Positions 8,622 through 17,440 of a stretch of DNA of 64,000 bases are shown here, piece by piece. Made by a program: the position numbers and the translations under genes. The notes beneath the pieces are model-generated. The model was not told the origin of the DNA, did not search any database, and saw nothing but the letters and a program-made list of their open reading frames with translations. Source of the DNA: Bordetella petrii (GTDB taxonomy: Bacteria > Pseudomonadota > Gammaproteobacteria > Burkholderiales > Burkholderiaceae_B); contig NZ_JAFMZZ010000001.1 of the NCBI RefSeq assembly GCF_017356245.1, positions 2,715,943 to 2,779,942 on the forward strand. The letters run 5' to 3'. The number at the start of each line of letters is the position of its first letter. The first letter of the stretch is position 1.

Positions 8622-9448
8622 TGCGATTTTTCTTTTGTTTTTCCGATGTTCCGCGGCGCGCCCGCGCCTGCCTGGCGGGCGCTGCGCTGGCGGCGCTGGC
8701 CGGCTGCGCCAGTTCGCCTTCCGACACCATCAGCCTGCCGCCCTCTACGCCGCAGCCCACCGCGACCGACGCCCAGGTCGGCGGACTGCAAGTGGAAAAA
8801 CTGCAGTGGCAAGGCGCCAAGCCCGGCTGCGAAGGGCAATGCCCGCGCATCGAGATCGATAGCGTGGCCTTTCCCGACATTCCCAAGCTGACCGAACTGG
8901 TCGACCACGTGCTGGCCTACATGACCGGCGTCGACCCCAACCGCCCCCGCCCCTACCGCACGATATCCGAGTACACCCAGTACTTCTGGCAAACCGCGCA
9001 GTCGCGCGACAGCACGATCTTCAAGGCCAGCGTCAAAGCCGTGGTCGGCAATATCGTGGCGGTGGAACTGCACACCGGCCAGTACCTGACCGGCGCCGCC
9101 CATGGCATTCCCGCCACCCAGTACCTGAACTGGCAGCGCGACCAGTCCCGCGTGCTGGCCCTGGACGAGGCGCTGCAGCCCGGCGCGCATCCCGCGTTCG
9201 TCGAAGCCCTGCGCCGCGCCCATGCCGCCTGGCTGGCGAACAACCCCGACGCCCAGCGCGACCCGCAGGCCTACGACCGCATGTGGCCATTCCAGGAAAG
9301 CGACAATTTCGCGTTGACGTCCGAGGGCATGGTGGTCAAGTACGACGCATATTCCATCGCGCCGTACTCGCACGGCGAGCCCGAACTGACCATCCCCTAC
9401 GCCGACCTGCGCGGCATCCTGCGCCCGGAATTCCTGCCGCCCGCATAA
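8621..9448 (+). CDS. RsiV/DUF3298-type lipoprotein
   Basis: A 275-residue predicted lipoprotein. The ATG at 8621 shares a TGATG junction with the ligase stop. After a basic start and hydrophobic segment comes the lipobox LAGC (ALAALAGCASS), so lipidation would be on that cysteine. The mature part (YTQYFWQTAQSRDSTIFKAS, VELHTGQYLTGAAHGIP, LDEALQPGAHPAFVEALR) resembles the DUF3298/RsiV C-terminal domain found in periplasmic proteins and an anti-sigma factor, but no anti-sigma part is present. The function is unknown; coupling to the ligase gene is probably only transcriptional. Confidence 0.78.
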   Translation: MRFFFCFSDVPRRARACLAGAALAALAGCASSPSDTISLPPSTPQPTATDAQVGGLQVEKLQWQGAKPGCEGQCPRIEIDSVAFPDIPKLTELVDHVLAYMTGVDPNRPRPYRTISEYTQYFWQTAQSRDSTIFKASVKAVVGNIVAVELHTGQYLTGAAHGIPATQYLNWQRDQSRVLALDEALQPGAHPAFVEALRRAHAAWLANNPDAQRDPQAYDRMWPFQESDNFALTSEGMVVKYDAYSIAPYSHGEPELTIPYADLRGILRPEFLPPA

Positions 9449-9484
9449 CGGGTTCGTCCAGATCAGGGCGCGCCGGGATCGGGG

Positions 9485-9535
9485 ACGCCGCAGAGCCGGC
9501 TTTGCCGGTCCGCCAGCGTCGCCCCTTGAGGGGGA
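9485..9535. repeat. Intergenic two-hairpin repeat between convergent genes
   Basis: CCGGC-TTT-GCCGG (9496-9508) is followed by CCCCT-TG-AGGGG (9522-9533). The 98-base space separates the 3' ends of the lipoprotein gene and gdhA. I recall near-identical intergenic sequence as dispersed in Bordetella-type genomes, which I cannot verify here. The hairpins may terminate both transcripts although no T-run follows. Confidence 0.45.
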
Positions 9536-9546
9536 TGAGCCCGTCC

Positions 9547-10836
9547 TCAGGGGTACAGGCCGCGCACCTGGCGCGCCTGCAGAATGCGCGTGCAAGCCAC
9601 GATGAAGGCCGCGGTGCGCAGCGTTACCTTGTGTTCCTTGGCCATTTGCGACACCGCCGCATAGGCTTCGCGCATCAGGCGTTCGAGGCGGTGGTTGATT
9701 TCGTCTTCGCTCCAGAAGAAGCTGGAGAAATCCTGCACCCATTCAAAGTAGCTGACCGTGACGCCGCCGGCGTTGGCCAGCACGTCGGGCACCACGTACA
9801 CGCCGTTTTCGCGCAGCACGTCGTCCGCCTCGGGCGTGGTGGGGCCGTTGGCGCCTTCCACCACGATCTTGGCGCGCACTTTGTGGGCGTTGGACTTGTT
9901 GATCTGGCCTTCCAGGGCGGCCGGGATCAGGAAATCGGTTTCCAGCTCCCAGAACTGGGCGTCGTCAAGCGCTTCGCCGCCGTTGAAACCCGCCACTCCG
10001 CCTTTTTGCGACACGTGGGACAGCAGTTTGTGCACATCCAGGCCGGCGGGGTTGTACAGGGTGCCGGTGTGGTCCTGCACCGCGATGACCTTGGCGCCGG
10101 TTTCATGGAACAGGCGCGCCGCGGTGCCGCCCACATTGCCGAAGCCCTGCACGATGACGCGCGCCTGGCTGACATCGATATTGCAGTCGCGCGCCGCTTC
10201 GCAGGCGGTGACGAACACGCCGCGGCCGGTGGCCTCGACGCGGCCCAGGCTGCCGCCCAGCGCGATGGGCTTGCCGGTGACCACGCCGGTGGCGGTAGAG
10301 CCTTCGTTCATGGAATACGTGTCCATCATCCACGCCATGGTCTGCGCGTTGGTGTTCACGTCGGGAGCCGGGATGTCTTTCGAGGGCCCGATGATGACGC
10401 CGATTTCCGAGGTGTAGCGGCGCGTCATGCGTTCGAGTTCGGACTGCGACAGCTGGCGCGGATCGACCCGGATGCCGCCCTTGGCGCCGCCGTACGGCAG
10501 GTTGACCGCGGCGTTCTTCACCGACATCCAGGCCGCCAGGGCCATCACCTCGGACAGCGTGACGTCCTGGTGGAAGCGCACGCCGCCCTTGCCCGGCCCG
10601 CGCGACGTATTGTGCTGCACGCGATAGCCTTCGAAGTGGGCGACGCTGCCGTTGTCGAGCTCGATGGGCACATCCACGATCAGGGCCCGCTTGGGCCGTT
10701 TCAGCGTTTCCACCCAGCGCGCCAGCGGGCCCAGGTACGGCGTGACCCGGTCGACTTGCTGCAGGTAAATCCCCCAGGGGCCAAGGTGTTCGGCATCCAG
10801 GTACGACGGCAGGGCGTGGGTGGGGCTATCGGACAT
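9547..10836 (-). CDS. gdhA: Glutamate dehydrogenase (Glu/Leu/Phe/Val dehydrogenase family)
   Basis: A 429-residue enzyme that interconverts glutamate and 2-oxoglutarate plus ammonia with a nicotinamide cofactor. The catalytic lysine region is [13 protein letters not shown], with [13 protein letters not shown] before it; the Rossmann fold glycine motif is [14 protein letters not shown]. Late conserved blocks include [13 protein letters not shown] and [20 protein letters not shown]. The start [10 protein letters not shown] at 10836 has a GGAG element about nine bases upstream. It is a single gene, convergent with the lipoprotein. NAD versus NADP specificity is not clear by eye. Confidence 0.93.
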   Translation of the reverse strand: MSDSPTHALPSYLDAEHLGPWGIYLQQVDRVTPYLGPLARWVETLKRPKRALIVDVPIELDNGSVAHFEGYRVQHNTSRGPGKGGVRFHQDVTLSEVMALAAWMSVKNAAVNLPYGGAKGGIRVDPRQLSQSELERMTRRYTSEIGVIIGPSKDIPAPDVNTNAQTMAWMMDTYSMNEGSTATGVVTGKPIALGGSLGRVEATGRGVFVTACEAARDCNIDVSQARVIVQGFGNVGGTAARLFHETGAKVIAVQDHTGTLYNPAGLDVHKLLSHVSQKGGVAGFNGGEALDDAQFWELETDFLIPAALEGQINKSNAHKVRAKIVVEGANGPTTPEADDVLRENGVYVVPDVLANAGGVTVSYFEWVQDFSSFFWSEDEINHRLERLMREAYAAVSQMAKEHKVTLRTAAFIVACTRILQARQVRGLYP

Positions 10837-10889
10837 GAGAAGAATCTCCAGGCTAGGACTGACGTCATTGTAGCCAGCAAACACATATC

Positions 10890-10924
10890 GTCCCTATTAA
10901 ATTGAAAGAATATTAAATAGGGAC
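10890..10924. promoter_or_regulatory. Inverted repeat upstream of gdhA
   Basis: GTCCCTATT at 10890-10898 is the exact reverse complement of AATAGGGAC at 10916-10924, 17 AT-rich bases apart. A TACAAT-like -10 for gdhA reads on the minus strand at 10872-10867, so the near arm covers the expected -35. This fits an operator better than a terminator, as no T-run follows. Confidence 0.5.
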
Positions 10925-10964
10925 GAACTAATGCCGGACGCCCCGGACGGGCGCCAGATCCATC

Positions 10965-11909
10965 TTACGGCGCCATCAACTGCCAGGCCAGCCTGGCGGC
11001 CACGCGGGCCGTCCGGTTATCCAGATCGAATGCCGGATTGCACTCCGCCAGATCGGCCACCCGCAGCTTGCCGCTGCGCTTGACCCGCAACGCGATTTCT
11101 TCCACCACCGTCAACGGCACGCCGTAGGCGGCCGGCGCCGACACGCCCGGCGCCACCGCCGCCGGCAGTACGTCGATATCGATGGTCAGGTACACGTGTC
11201 CGGCCGCGGCCAGCAGGCCGTCGATCTCGGCCAGGCGTGCGTTCAGGTGGCGTTCCTGCAGGTCGCGGTCTTCGACCCATACCGCGCCGATCTCCGCGGC
11301 GCGCGCGTACAAGGCGGCCGTATTGCCCAGCCGCGATACGCCGTAGCAGGCGTACTGCCAGGCATGGCCGCCGGCGGCGCAGTGCTCGGCGATCTGGTCG
11401 AAGGGCGTGCCCGAACTGGCCGGCCGGCCGGTGCGCAGGTCGAAATGCGCGTCCAGATTGAGCACCAGCACGGGCTGGCGGTCGCCCTGCCCGTCCAGCC
11501 AGCGGCGCAGTCCCTGGAAACTGCCCCATGCGACTTCGTGGCCCCCGCCCAGCACCAGCGGCCGCGCCTCCGCGGCCAGGGTCCGGGCCACGCAATCGGC
11601 CAGGCGGTCCTGGGCGGCTTCGAGCCGGCCGTCATCGCAGGCGATGTCGCCCGCGTCGACCAGCCGCTGGTAGCCATGGGCGGGCAGGCCGGCCAGCATG
11701 CGGCGAATTGCCGCCGGCGCCCCGGCGGCGCCGACGCGCCCCTGGTTGCGCGCGACGCCGGCGTCGCAGGCGAAACCGATCAGCACCGGATCGCCGGCCG
11801 CAATGCCCTGCCCGCTGGCGCTCGCCACGTGCGCCAGCCGCCGGGTGTCGCCGCGCTCGGCGCTGTCGTCGCGGGCCCGCCACAGAGTGGTATCCAGTTG
11901 CGCGTTCAT
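10965..11909 (-). CDS. hutG: Formimidoylglutamase (arginase/ureohydrolase family)
   Basis: A 314-residue manganese-dependent ureohydrolase. Metal-ligand motifs are present in order: [23 protein letters not shown] and [20 protein letters not shown]. The GHEVAWG and [17 protein letters not shown] wording is characteristic of HutG, which hydrolyses N-formimidoylglutamate to glutamate and formamide in histidine degradation. The other hut genes are not in this window. It is the last gene of a coupled operon, its ATG overlapping the stop of the transporter ATPase by ATGA. A guanidino-acid hydrolase is the main alternative. Confidence 0.82.
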   Translation of the reverse strand: MNAQLDTTLWRARDDSAERGDTRRLAHVASASGQGIAAGDPVLIGFACDAGVARNQGRVGAAGAPAAIRRMLAGLPAHGYQRLVDAGDIACDDGRLEAAQDRLADCVARTLAAEARPLVLGGGHEVAWGSFQGLRRWLDGQGDRQPVLVLNLDAHFDLRTGRPASSGTPFDQIAEHCAAGGHAWQYACYGVSRLGNTAALYARAAEIGAVWVEDRDLQERHLNARLAEIDGLLAAAGHVYLTIDIDVLPAAVAPGVSAPAAYGVPLTVVEEIALRVKRSGKLRVADLAECNPAFDLDNRTARVAARLAWQLMAP

Positions 11910-12682
11910 GCTGCCCCCTGCTGCGAGGCATTGAGCACGGCCTGCAGGAAGGCGCGGGTGCGCGCTTCGCGGGGCTGGCTGAAGATGACCTCGGGCGGGC
12001 CGGACTCGACGATGGCGCCGCCGTCCATTACCGCCACCACATCGGCGACTTCGCGGGCGAAGCCCATTTCGTGGGTCACCACCATCATGGTCATGCCTTC
12101 TTTGGCCAGCAATTTCATCACTTGCAGCACTTCGCCCACCAGTTCCGGATCGAGCGCCGAGGTCGGCTCGTCGAACAGCATCACCTCGGGTTCCATGGCC
12201 AGCGCGCGCGCGATCGCCACCCGCTGCTTCTGCCCGCCGGACAAACTGGCGGGCATGGCCTGCATTTTGTCGCGCAGCCCGACCTTGGCCAGCAGCTGCG
12301 CGGCCTGCGCCTCGGCCGCCGGCCGGGCCATGCCGCGCAGCGTACGCGGGCCGACCGTGACATTGTCCAGCACCGACAGGTGCGGAAACAGGTTGAACGA
12401 CTGGAACACCATGCCCACGCGCATGCGCAGGCGGTTCAGCCCGGCCTGCGTCATGGGCGTGCCGTGGTCCAGCACCGATTGCCCGCAGATATCGATGGTG
12501 CCGCCCTGCGCCACCTCCAGGCCGTTGCAGCAGCGCAGCAGCGTGCTCTTGCCCGAGCCGCTGGGGCCGATCACCACGACCACCTGCGAACGCTGCACAT
12601 CGAAATCGATGCCGCGCAGCACCTCCGCGGCGCCGAACGATTTGCGCAGCCCGCGGATGCGGATCATTTCTTGTTGGCTCAT
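11906..12682 (-). CDS. Polar amino-acid ABC transporter, ATP-binding subunit
   Basis: A 258-residue ABC ATPase of the HisP/GlnQ type. Walker A is GPSGSGKST, the Q-loop is [18 protein letters not shown], the signature is [19 protein letters not shown], Walker B is [14 protein letters not shown], and the switch histidine lies in VVTHEMGFA. It powers import by the permease and binding protein encoded just upstream. Its start overlaps the permease stop, and its stop overlaps hutG, by four bases each. Confidence 0.95.
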   Translation of the reverse strand: MSQQEMIRIRGLRKSFGAAEVLRGIDFDVQRSQVVVVIGPSGSGKSTLLRCCNGLEVAQGGTIDICGQSVLDHGTPMTQAGLNRLRMRVGMVFQSFNLFPHLSVLDNVTVGPRTLRGMARPAAEAQAAQLLAKVGLRDKMQAMPASLSGGQKQRVAIARALAMEPEVMLFDEPTSALDPELVGEVLQVMKLLAKEGMTMMVVTHEMGFAREVADVVAVMDGGAIVESGPPEVIFSQPREARTRAFLQAVLNASQQGAA

Positions 12683-13347
12683 TGCACCATGCCTCCGGCA
12701 CGCAAGCGGTGTTCGACCCGGCGCAGGACGGTCGTCGTGGCCGTGGTCAACACCAGGTAGATCAACGCGATCACCAGATAAGTCTCCAGCGAGCGGTACG
12801 AGACGCTGATGATCTTCTGGCCTTCGTGCATCAGGTCATGGATGGTCAGCAGCGACACCAGGGCCGAATTCTTGATCAGCGCGATGAATTCGTTGCCCAG
12901 CGGCGGGATCATGCGCACCACCGCCTGCGGCAGGATGATGATGCGCATGGCCTGCCCGCCGGACATGCCCAGCGAGCGCGCCGCCTCGGTCTGGCCACGG
13001 TCGACCGACTGGATCGCGCCGCGCACGATCTCGGAAACATAGGCCCCCGAGTACATGCCCAGGCCCAGCACGCCGCAGGCAAAGGCCGGCAGCATGATGC
13101 CGAACTGCGGCAGGCCGAAGAACCAGATGAACAGCTGCACCAGCAGCGGCGTGCCGCGAAAGCACAGCAGGTACAGGCTGCACAGGCCGTACAGGCCGCG
13201 CCGCTGCGGGTTGAGCCGGCCCACGCCGACCAGCAGGCCGATTGCGCAGCCCAGCAGCAAGGCGCACGCGGTGACCTCGACGGTAACCGCGGCGCCGCGC
13301 AGCAGCGCATCGAAATCGGCGAAGACGGGCGAAAAGTCCAGGTTCAT
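12679..13347 (-). CDS. Polar amino-acid ABC transporter, permease subunit
   Basis: A 222-residue inner-membrane permease of the HisM/GlnP class with an N-terminal helix before the core and about five membrane segments. The cytoplasmic EAA loop is visible as [22 protein letters not shown]. The start [13 protein letters not shown] at 13347 overlaps the binding-protein stop by ATGA; an in-frame ATG seven codons earlier lies inside the previous gene. Only one permease gene is present, so the channel is presumably a homodimer. Confidence 0.92.
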   Translation of the reverse strand: MNLDFSPVFADFDALLRGAAVTVEVTACALLLGCAIGLLVGVGRLNPQRRGLYGLCSLYLLCFRGTPLLVQLFIWFFGLPQFGIMLPAFACGVLGLGMYSGAYVSEIVRGAIQSVDRGQTEAARSLGMSGGQAMRIIILPQAVVRMIPPLGNEFIALIKNSALVSLLTIHDLMHEGQKIISVSYRSLETYLVIALIYLVLTTATTTVLRRVEHRLRAGGMVQ

Positions 13348-14087
13348 CGGGGCGCCGCCTCGAACCACTTGCCGACCACCTTGTCGTAGGTGCCGTCGGC
13401 CTTCAACTGCTTCAGCGCCGCATTCAGCGCGGCGGTCAGTTCAGGCTTGCTCTTGGGCACGGCAATACCGTATTGCTCGGTGGTGATCTGTTCATCCAGC
13501 ACGACAAGCCCGGGCGAATTCTGCGCGAACAGCTTGGCGGCCGGCTTGCCGGTCACCGCGGCGTCGGCGCGCCCCACCTGCACCAGGTTGAACATTTCCT
13601 GATTCTTTTCAACTTCCACGCGCTGCACCTTGGGATAGTGCTCCTTCAGGTAATTGACCGACTTGGTGCCCACCTGCACCGACACCTTGCGGCCGCCCAG
13701 GTCTTTCAGGCTCTTGATCGGCCCGTCCTTGCGGGTCAGCACCACCAGGCCGCCGGCGTAGTACGGATCGGTGAAGTCCACCACCTGCTTGCGCGCGTCG
13801 GTAATGTAGATGGCCGATACGGCCATGTCGGCGCGGCCGGCCTGCAGGGCCGGGATCAGGCCCTTGAAGTCGATGTCTATCCATTCGATCTTCTTGCCCA
13901 TGGCCTTGCCCAGCGCCTCGACCAGTTCAATGTCGAAGCCCGTGCGCTGGCCGTCCTTGACGAACTCCATGGGCGGGAAAGTGGCGTCGGTCACCACGCG
14001 CAGGGTCTCCTGCGCATGAGCCGGGGCGGCGCCCCAGGCCAGGCCCAGGACAAGGGCGGCGGTCAACAGTTGGCGGCGAGTCTTCAT
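13344..14087 (-). CDS. Polar amino-acid ABC transporter, periplasmic binding protein
   Basis: A 247-residue family 3 solute-binding protein. A signal peptide (MKTRRQLLTAALVLGLAWGA, cleavage near AHA-QE) precedes the canonical LRVVTDATFPPMEFVKDGQR and GFDIELVEALGKAMGK segments. GLIPALQAGRADMAVSAIYI and the hinge region follow. The ligand is likely a polar amino acid. Coupling to a formimidoylglutamase makes histidine or formimidoylglutamate the attractive candidates, but that is inference from context only. Confidence 0.92.
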   Translation of the reverse strand: MKTRRQLLTAALVLGLAWGAAPAHAQETLRVVTDATFPPMEFVKDGQRTGFDIELVEALGKAMGKKIEWIDIDFKGLIPALQAGRADMAVSAIYITDARKQVVDFTDPYYAGGLVVLTRKDGPIKSLKDLGGRKVSVQVGTKSVNYLKEHYPKVQRVEVEKNQEMFNLVQVGRADAAVTGKPAAKLFAQNSPGLVVLDEQITTEQYGIAVPKSKPELTAALNAALKQLKADGTYDKVVGKWFEAAPR

Positions 14088-14142
14088 CGAGCTTCCTTTG
14101 GATAGTAAGAATGTGAAACTACGGGAACGTCAGCCCAGGGCT

Positions 14143-14880
14143 TCAGCTGCTCTGCAGCCGGCCCGAGATCCGCCGGGCGGCGGCAATCGTCATGTCGATC
14201 AATGCGGGCGCGCGCAAGGCGGCGCGGGTGGATGGCGCCATCAGCGTGATCGAGGCCACGGCCAGGTGCGGACGCTGGAATACCGGCACGCTGACGCCCC
14301 AGACGCCGGTATCCACTTCGCTGTCGGTCACGGCATAGCCGGCGGCGCGGATCGGTTCCAGGCTGGCGGCCAGCTCCGACACGTTGACGCCGGCGGCCCG
14401 CAAGTCGTCGAGCAGGGCCTGCAGGCGGGCGGCGGGCATGAAGGCCATCAGCGAACGCGCCGACGCGCCGCGCACCAGCGGCAGCCCGCGGCCCTTGACG
14501 AATGAGCAGCGCAGCGGGTGCTGGCTTTCGATCATGTCCAGGCAAACCGCCTGGTCTTTCACGGCCAGCAGCAGGCCCACGGTCTCGCCGGAGTCGGCTG
14601 CCAGGCGTTCCATGTCGGGCTGCGATTCCCGCACCAGGAACGACGACTGGTCGAAACCCCACGCCAGCTGCACGCACAGCGGCCCGGGGCCGTATTCTCC
14701 GCCCTGCTCCGCCACGAACCCCCAGCGCTTGAGCAGCGCCACCTGGCGGTACAAGGTGCTTTGCGCCAGGCCGGTTTTCTCGGCCAGGGCCTGGATCGAC
14801 AGCGGCCCGTCGTGGCGGGCCAGCGAGGCCAGCACGTACAGCACGCGGTCGGCTCCTCCGGCGATGGCGTGGTCCTGCAT
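14143..14880 (-). CDS. IclR family transcriptional regulator
   Basis: A 245-residue regulator. The N-terminal winged helix is VLYVLASLARHDGPLSIQAL and KTGLAQSTLYRQVALLKRWGF, followed by the IclR effector domain with LDMIESQHPLRCSF, GASARSLMAFMP and a late VPVFQRPHLAVASITLM. MQDHAIAGGADRV at 14880 is chosen because GGAG lies just upstream and homologous proteins start close to the helix-turn-helix. It lies 55 bases upstream of the transporter gene in the same direction, so it may be co-transcribed and is the probable local controller. Confidence 0.88.
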   Translation of the reverse strand: MQDHAIAGGADRVLYVLASLARHDGPLSIQALAEKTGLAQSTLYRQVALLKRWGFVAEQGGEYGPGPLCVQLAWGFDQSSFLVRESQPDMERLAADSGETVGLLLAVKDQAVCLDMIESQHPLRCSFVKGRGLPLVRGASARSLMAFMPAARLQALLDDLRAAGVNVSELAASLEPIRAAGYAVTDSEVDTGVWGVSVPVFQRPHLAVASITLMAPSTRAALRAPALIDMTIAAARRISGRLQSS

Positions 14881-14949
14881 GGTCGGCGCTCCGGTTGACG
14901 GCTTGAACGGCCGCAGATTAGCGGGTTTTCTCAATTTTTATAGCTGTTA

Positions 14950-14977
14950 TTCCCGAAAAATGAGAATGATGCGGGAA
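14950..14977. promoter_or_regulatory. Inverted repeat upstream of iclR-type gene
   Basis: TTCCCG at 14950-14955 and CGGGAA at 14972-14977 form a spaced dyad in the 268-base divergent spacer. It could be an autoregulatory site for the IclR protein, whose operators are often short dyads, but the match is short. The rest of the spacer (14881-15148) shows no gene. Confidence 0.3.
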
Positions 14978-15148
14978 AATCCGGAGAAAACAGCGCCGCG
15001 CACCGGCCGGCGGCAGGCCTGGCGGCGCTGCCCGCAGGGTTTACATCGTGTTGCCTCCCGAGGCGGCATTGCAATATTCGGGTAGATAGAATGAATTCGC
15101 TTCTTTATGCGAATACCCATCGCACCCCAGTCTTGCGCGAGGCGATTC

Positions 15149-15883
15149 ATGTCTACTGGTCTTCAATTCCCCTCGGTGGTGCTGCGGCACTCGACCGACG
15201 TGCTGACGCTCACACCCTGGCAGGCGGGCGGCGGCCGCGGCAACAGCCGGCGCGCCGACCGGGCCGGCGCCGAATCCATGCTGCGTCTGTTCATGAACGA
15301 CGACGGCAACCGCCTGGCCGTCATGCGCCTGTGCAACGCCATCGAGCCGGGCTATACGCTGGCCGGCTCGCAGACCAGCGCGGGCGCGGCGCGCCACATG
15401 GCGGGCCTGATCGCGGCGGGCAAGGTGCTGGCCGCGCGCACCGGCGAAGCGGCCCAGTACGTCGAGGGGCAATTCCCGTACACGCTGCGGCAACTGGCCT
15501 ATCTGCCGGCGCGCGGCACCGGGGTCAACGGCTCGTATTTCCTGCGTGGGCACTACACCGTCACCGGCCGCGACATCAGCGTCTCGGCCATGGGTTTCAC
15601 CTCGGCCATGCAGGCCGGCTCGGTGCGCTTCTTTGCGTCGGCCCGCGTATCGGTCGACGGCCAGCCCGGCGAGGCCCATCCCCTGACGCAGGACGAGCCC
15701 GGCTATTGGCCCACCGATGAATACGCCCCGATCGGCGCGGCGCAATGGGAACTGCCTGAAGTCCGGCACGGGCAGTCGATCGCGCTGCTGATCAGCGCGG
15801 GCTATGTTTTTGAAACCGCGTCGGGCCGGGCCGTGCCCATGCCCGCCACGACCGAGCGCGAATTTCCGCTGGCGCTGAGCTGA
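15149..15883 (+). CDS. Hypothetical protein, unrecognised
   Basis: A 244-residue protein I do not recognise. The start MSTGLQFPSVVLRHS at 15149 has GAGG about seven bases upstream; an upstream in-frame ATG adds 14 unlikely residues. There is no signal peptide or membrane segment. It shows a Gly/Arg-rich patch (QAGGGRGNSRRADRAG), a helical middle (RLAVMRLCNAIEPGYTLAG) and a beta-rich second half (GVNGSYFLRGHYTVTGRDIS, SVRFFASARVSVDGQP). The next gene begins 6 bases after it, so the pair is co-expressed. No function is offered. Confidence 0.75.
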   Translation: MSTGLQFPSVVLRHSTDVLTLTPWQAGGGRGNSRRADRAGAESMLRLFMNDDGNRLAVMRLCNAIEPGYTLAGSQTSAGAARHMAGLIAAGKVLAARTGEAAQYVEGQFPYTLRQLAYLPARGTGVNGSYFLRGHYTVTGRDISVSAMGFTSAMQAGSVRFFASARVSVDGQPGEAHPLTQDEPGYWPTDEYAPIGAAQWELPEVRHGQSIALLISAGYVFETASGRAVPMPATTEREFPLALS

Positions 15884-15888
15884 GCGCG

Positions 15889-16473
15889 ATGGCGGCCCGT
15901 CTGCTGGCAAGCGCGATCCTGGGCGCCGCGGCGCTGCTGCCCGGATGGGCCGCGGCCGCCCCGCCCGCTGCGGCGGGCGACGCCGGCCGGCAGGCCCTGG
16001 CCGCATACCAGGCCGCGCAAGGCGATCCCGGCCAATTGCGGCACGCCCTGGCGCTGGCCGACCAGGCGCTGCAGCAGGCGCCCGGCGATGCCGCGTTGTT
16101 GCTGCTGCGCGCCGACATCCACACGGCCCGGCGCCACTACACGCAGGCGCTGGCGGATTATGCGGAACTGCCCGACGCCGGCCTGCAGGCCGAGCGCAAG
16201 ATGATGCAATGCATGCTGCGCGAACGGGTGCAGCCCGCGCCCCTGCCGCTGGATTGCTATGCCGAGGCGGGCAGGCGCTTCGCCGCCGGACAGGCGGCGC
16301 CCGGGCACGATCCGAACTATGTCATGGCCATGCTGCTGGCGCGCGACCCGCAGGGCCCGCGCCTGGCCGCCGACCTGCTGGCCGCCACGCCGGCCGGCCC
16401 GCAGCGCGACATCAACATCATGCTGTTCCAGGACTTCGACCGCACCCGCTACCTGCGGTCGGTACTGCCCTGA
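15889..16473 (+). CDS. Exported TPR-like hypothetical protein
   Basis: A 194-residue protein with a signal peptide (LLASAILGAAALLPGWAAAA). The mature part is helical and TPR-like: ALALADQALQQAPGDAALLL then LRADIHTARRHYTQALADYA, with the alternating small and large residues of tetratricopeptide repeats. Two cysteines (in MMQCMLRE and LDCYAEAG) might pair in the periplasm. It lies 6 bases after the unrecognised gene and converges on the ankyrin gene. Role unknown. Confidence 0.72.
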   Translation: MAARLLASAILGAAALLPGWAAAAPPAAAGDAGRQALAAYQAAQGDPGQLRHALALADQALQQAPGDAALLLLRADIHTARRHYTQALADYAELPDAGLQAERKMMQCMLRERVQPAPLPLDCYAEAGRRFAAGQAAPGHDPNYVMAMLLARDPQGPRLAADLLAATPAGPQRDINIMLFQDFDRTRYLRSVLP

Positions 16474-16483
16474 TTCTTGCGCA

Positions 16484-17338
16484 TCAGTACTTGTTCAACT
16501 TGACGCCGGACACGCCGGACAGGCTCGGCGCATCGGATTCGGCCGGCGTTTGTGCGCGCGGCGCCGCAGGCTTGGCTTCCGGCTGGGCAGCGGCGGGCGC
16601 GGGGGCCGCCGCCGCGGGCGCTGCCGGCGCCTGGCCGCCGCGCTGCGCATCGCGCCGCTGCTCTGCGGTGGCGATCAGCGTCGTCAGTTCGGCGGCCAGC
16701 TTGCCGGCTTTACCCTGGTAGGCCCAGTCGGCGGCGTTCTGGCCCTTGAGATTGCGCGTCGTGACATCGGCGCCGGCATCCAGCAGCACCTGCACCATTT
16801 CGCGGCTGCCCGACAGGGCCGCCATCATCAGGGGCGTCGTGCCCTCGGGCGACGGCGCGTTCACCATGGCCTTGTGCGCCAGCAGCAGCCTGGCGGTATC
16901 GACGTGGCCCTTGGACGCCGCGTAATGCAGCGGCGTCCAGCCCAGCCGGTTGACTTGCGCGCCGCGCGCGATCAGGGTGCGGGCGCGCTCGGTCTGCCCG
17001 GCCACCGCCAGGTACATCAACGCCGTTTCGTTGGCCGGATTGACGGCTTCGAGGTCGGTGCGCGGATCGGCCGCCAGCACGTCGAAAACCTGCCAGGCGC
17101 CGTCCACAACGGCGCGCATCAGCGCCGGCTGGCCGTTCTTGTAGCGCACATTGGGATCGGCCCCGCCCGCCAGCAGTTCGTGGATCTCGGGCGCATTGTC
17201 ATTGTGGACGTAAACCCACCAGTTGCCCTGCGACGCCGCCGCCTGGGCCGGCGGCATGGCGCAAGCCGCCGCCGCGGCCAGCGTGCAGGCCGCAACAACC
17301 CGGCGGACCGGGGCGGGCGTGAATCGGGAGCGTCTCAT
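16484..17338 (-). CDS. Exported ankyrin-repeat protein
   Basis: A 284-residue protein with an N-terminal signal ([20 protein letters not shown]) and about five ankyrin repeats at residues 45-210, for example NGQPALMRAVVDGAWQVFDV, LGWTPLHYAASKGHVDTARL and EGTTPLMMAALSGSREMVQV. A Pro/Ala-rich tail from about residue 235 ends in a conserved-looking SGVKLNKY. Ankyrin repeats bind other proteins; bacterial periplasmic examples include helpers of catalase and immunity-type proteins, but nothing here fixes a partner. It is convergent with the TPR-like gene, 10 bases between stops. Confidence 0.85.
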   Translation of the reverse strand: MRRSRFTPAPVRRVVAACTLAAAAACAMPPAQAAASQGNWWVYVHNDNAPEIHELLAGGADPNVRYKNGQPALMRAVVDGAWQVFDVLAADPRTDLEAVNPANETALMYLAVAGQTERARTLIARGAQVNRLGWTPLHYAASKGHVDTARLLLAHKAMVNAPSPEGTTPLMMAALSGSREMVQVLLDAGADVTTRNLKGQNAADWAYQGKAGKLAAELTTLIATAEQRRDAQRGGQAPAAPAAAAPAPAAAQPEAKPAAPRAQTPAESDAPSLSGVSGVKLNKY

Positions 17339-17440
17339 GGCATTTACTCTTAAAGTAAAACTTTAACTATTCAACTCTAGATATCTTATTTTAAATAAAT
17401 AACATCAATTTATCGTTCTATCTTATTGAATAATTTAAAG
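17339..17440. other. AT-rich island spanning the tatD 3' end and the ankyrin promoter
   Basis: About 100 bases are markedly AT-rich within otherwise GC-rich DNA. They include the last ten or so codons of tatD and the whole spacer before the ankyrin gene. TTAAAGT-AAA-ACTTTAA at 17350-17366 is a perfect dyad 12 bases before the ankyrin start codon and could be an operator or stem. The composition suggests a promoter region or a small acquired segment. Confidence 0.45.

Noticed and set aside
10965..12701. A single long minus-strand frame joining hutG with the region of the transporter ATPase
   Set aside because: Only the part from 11909 encodes HutG; the upstream part is out of frame with the intact ABC ATPase gene.
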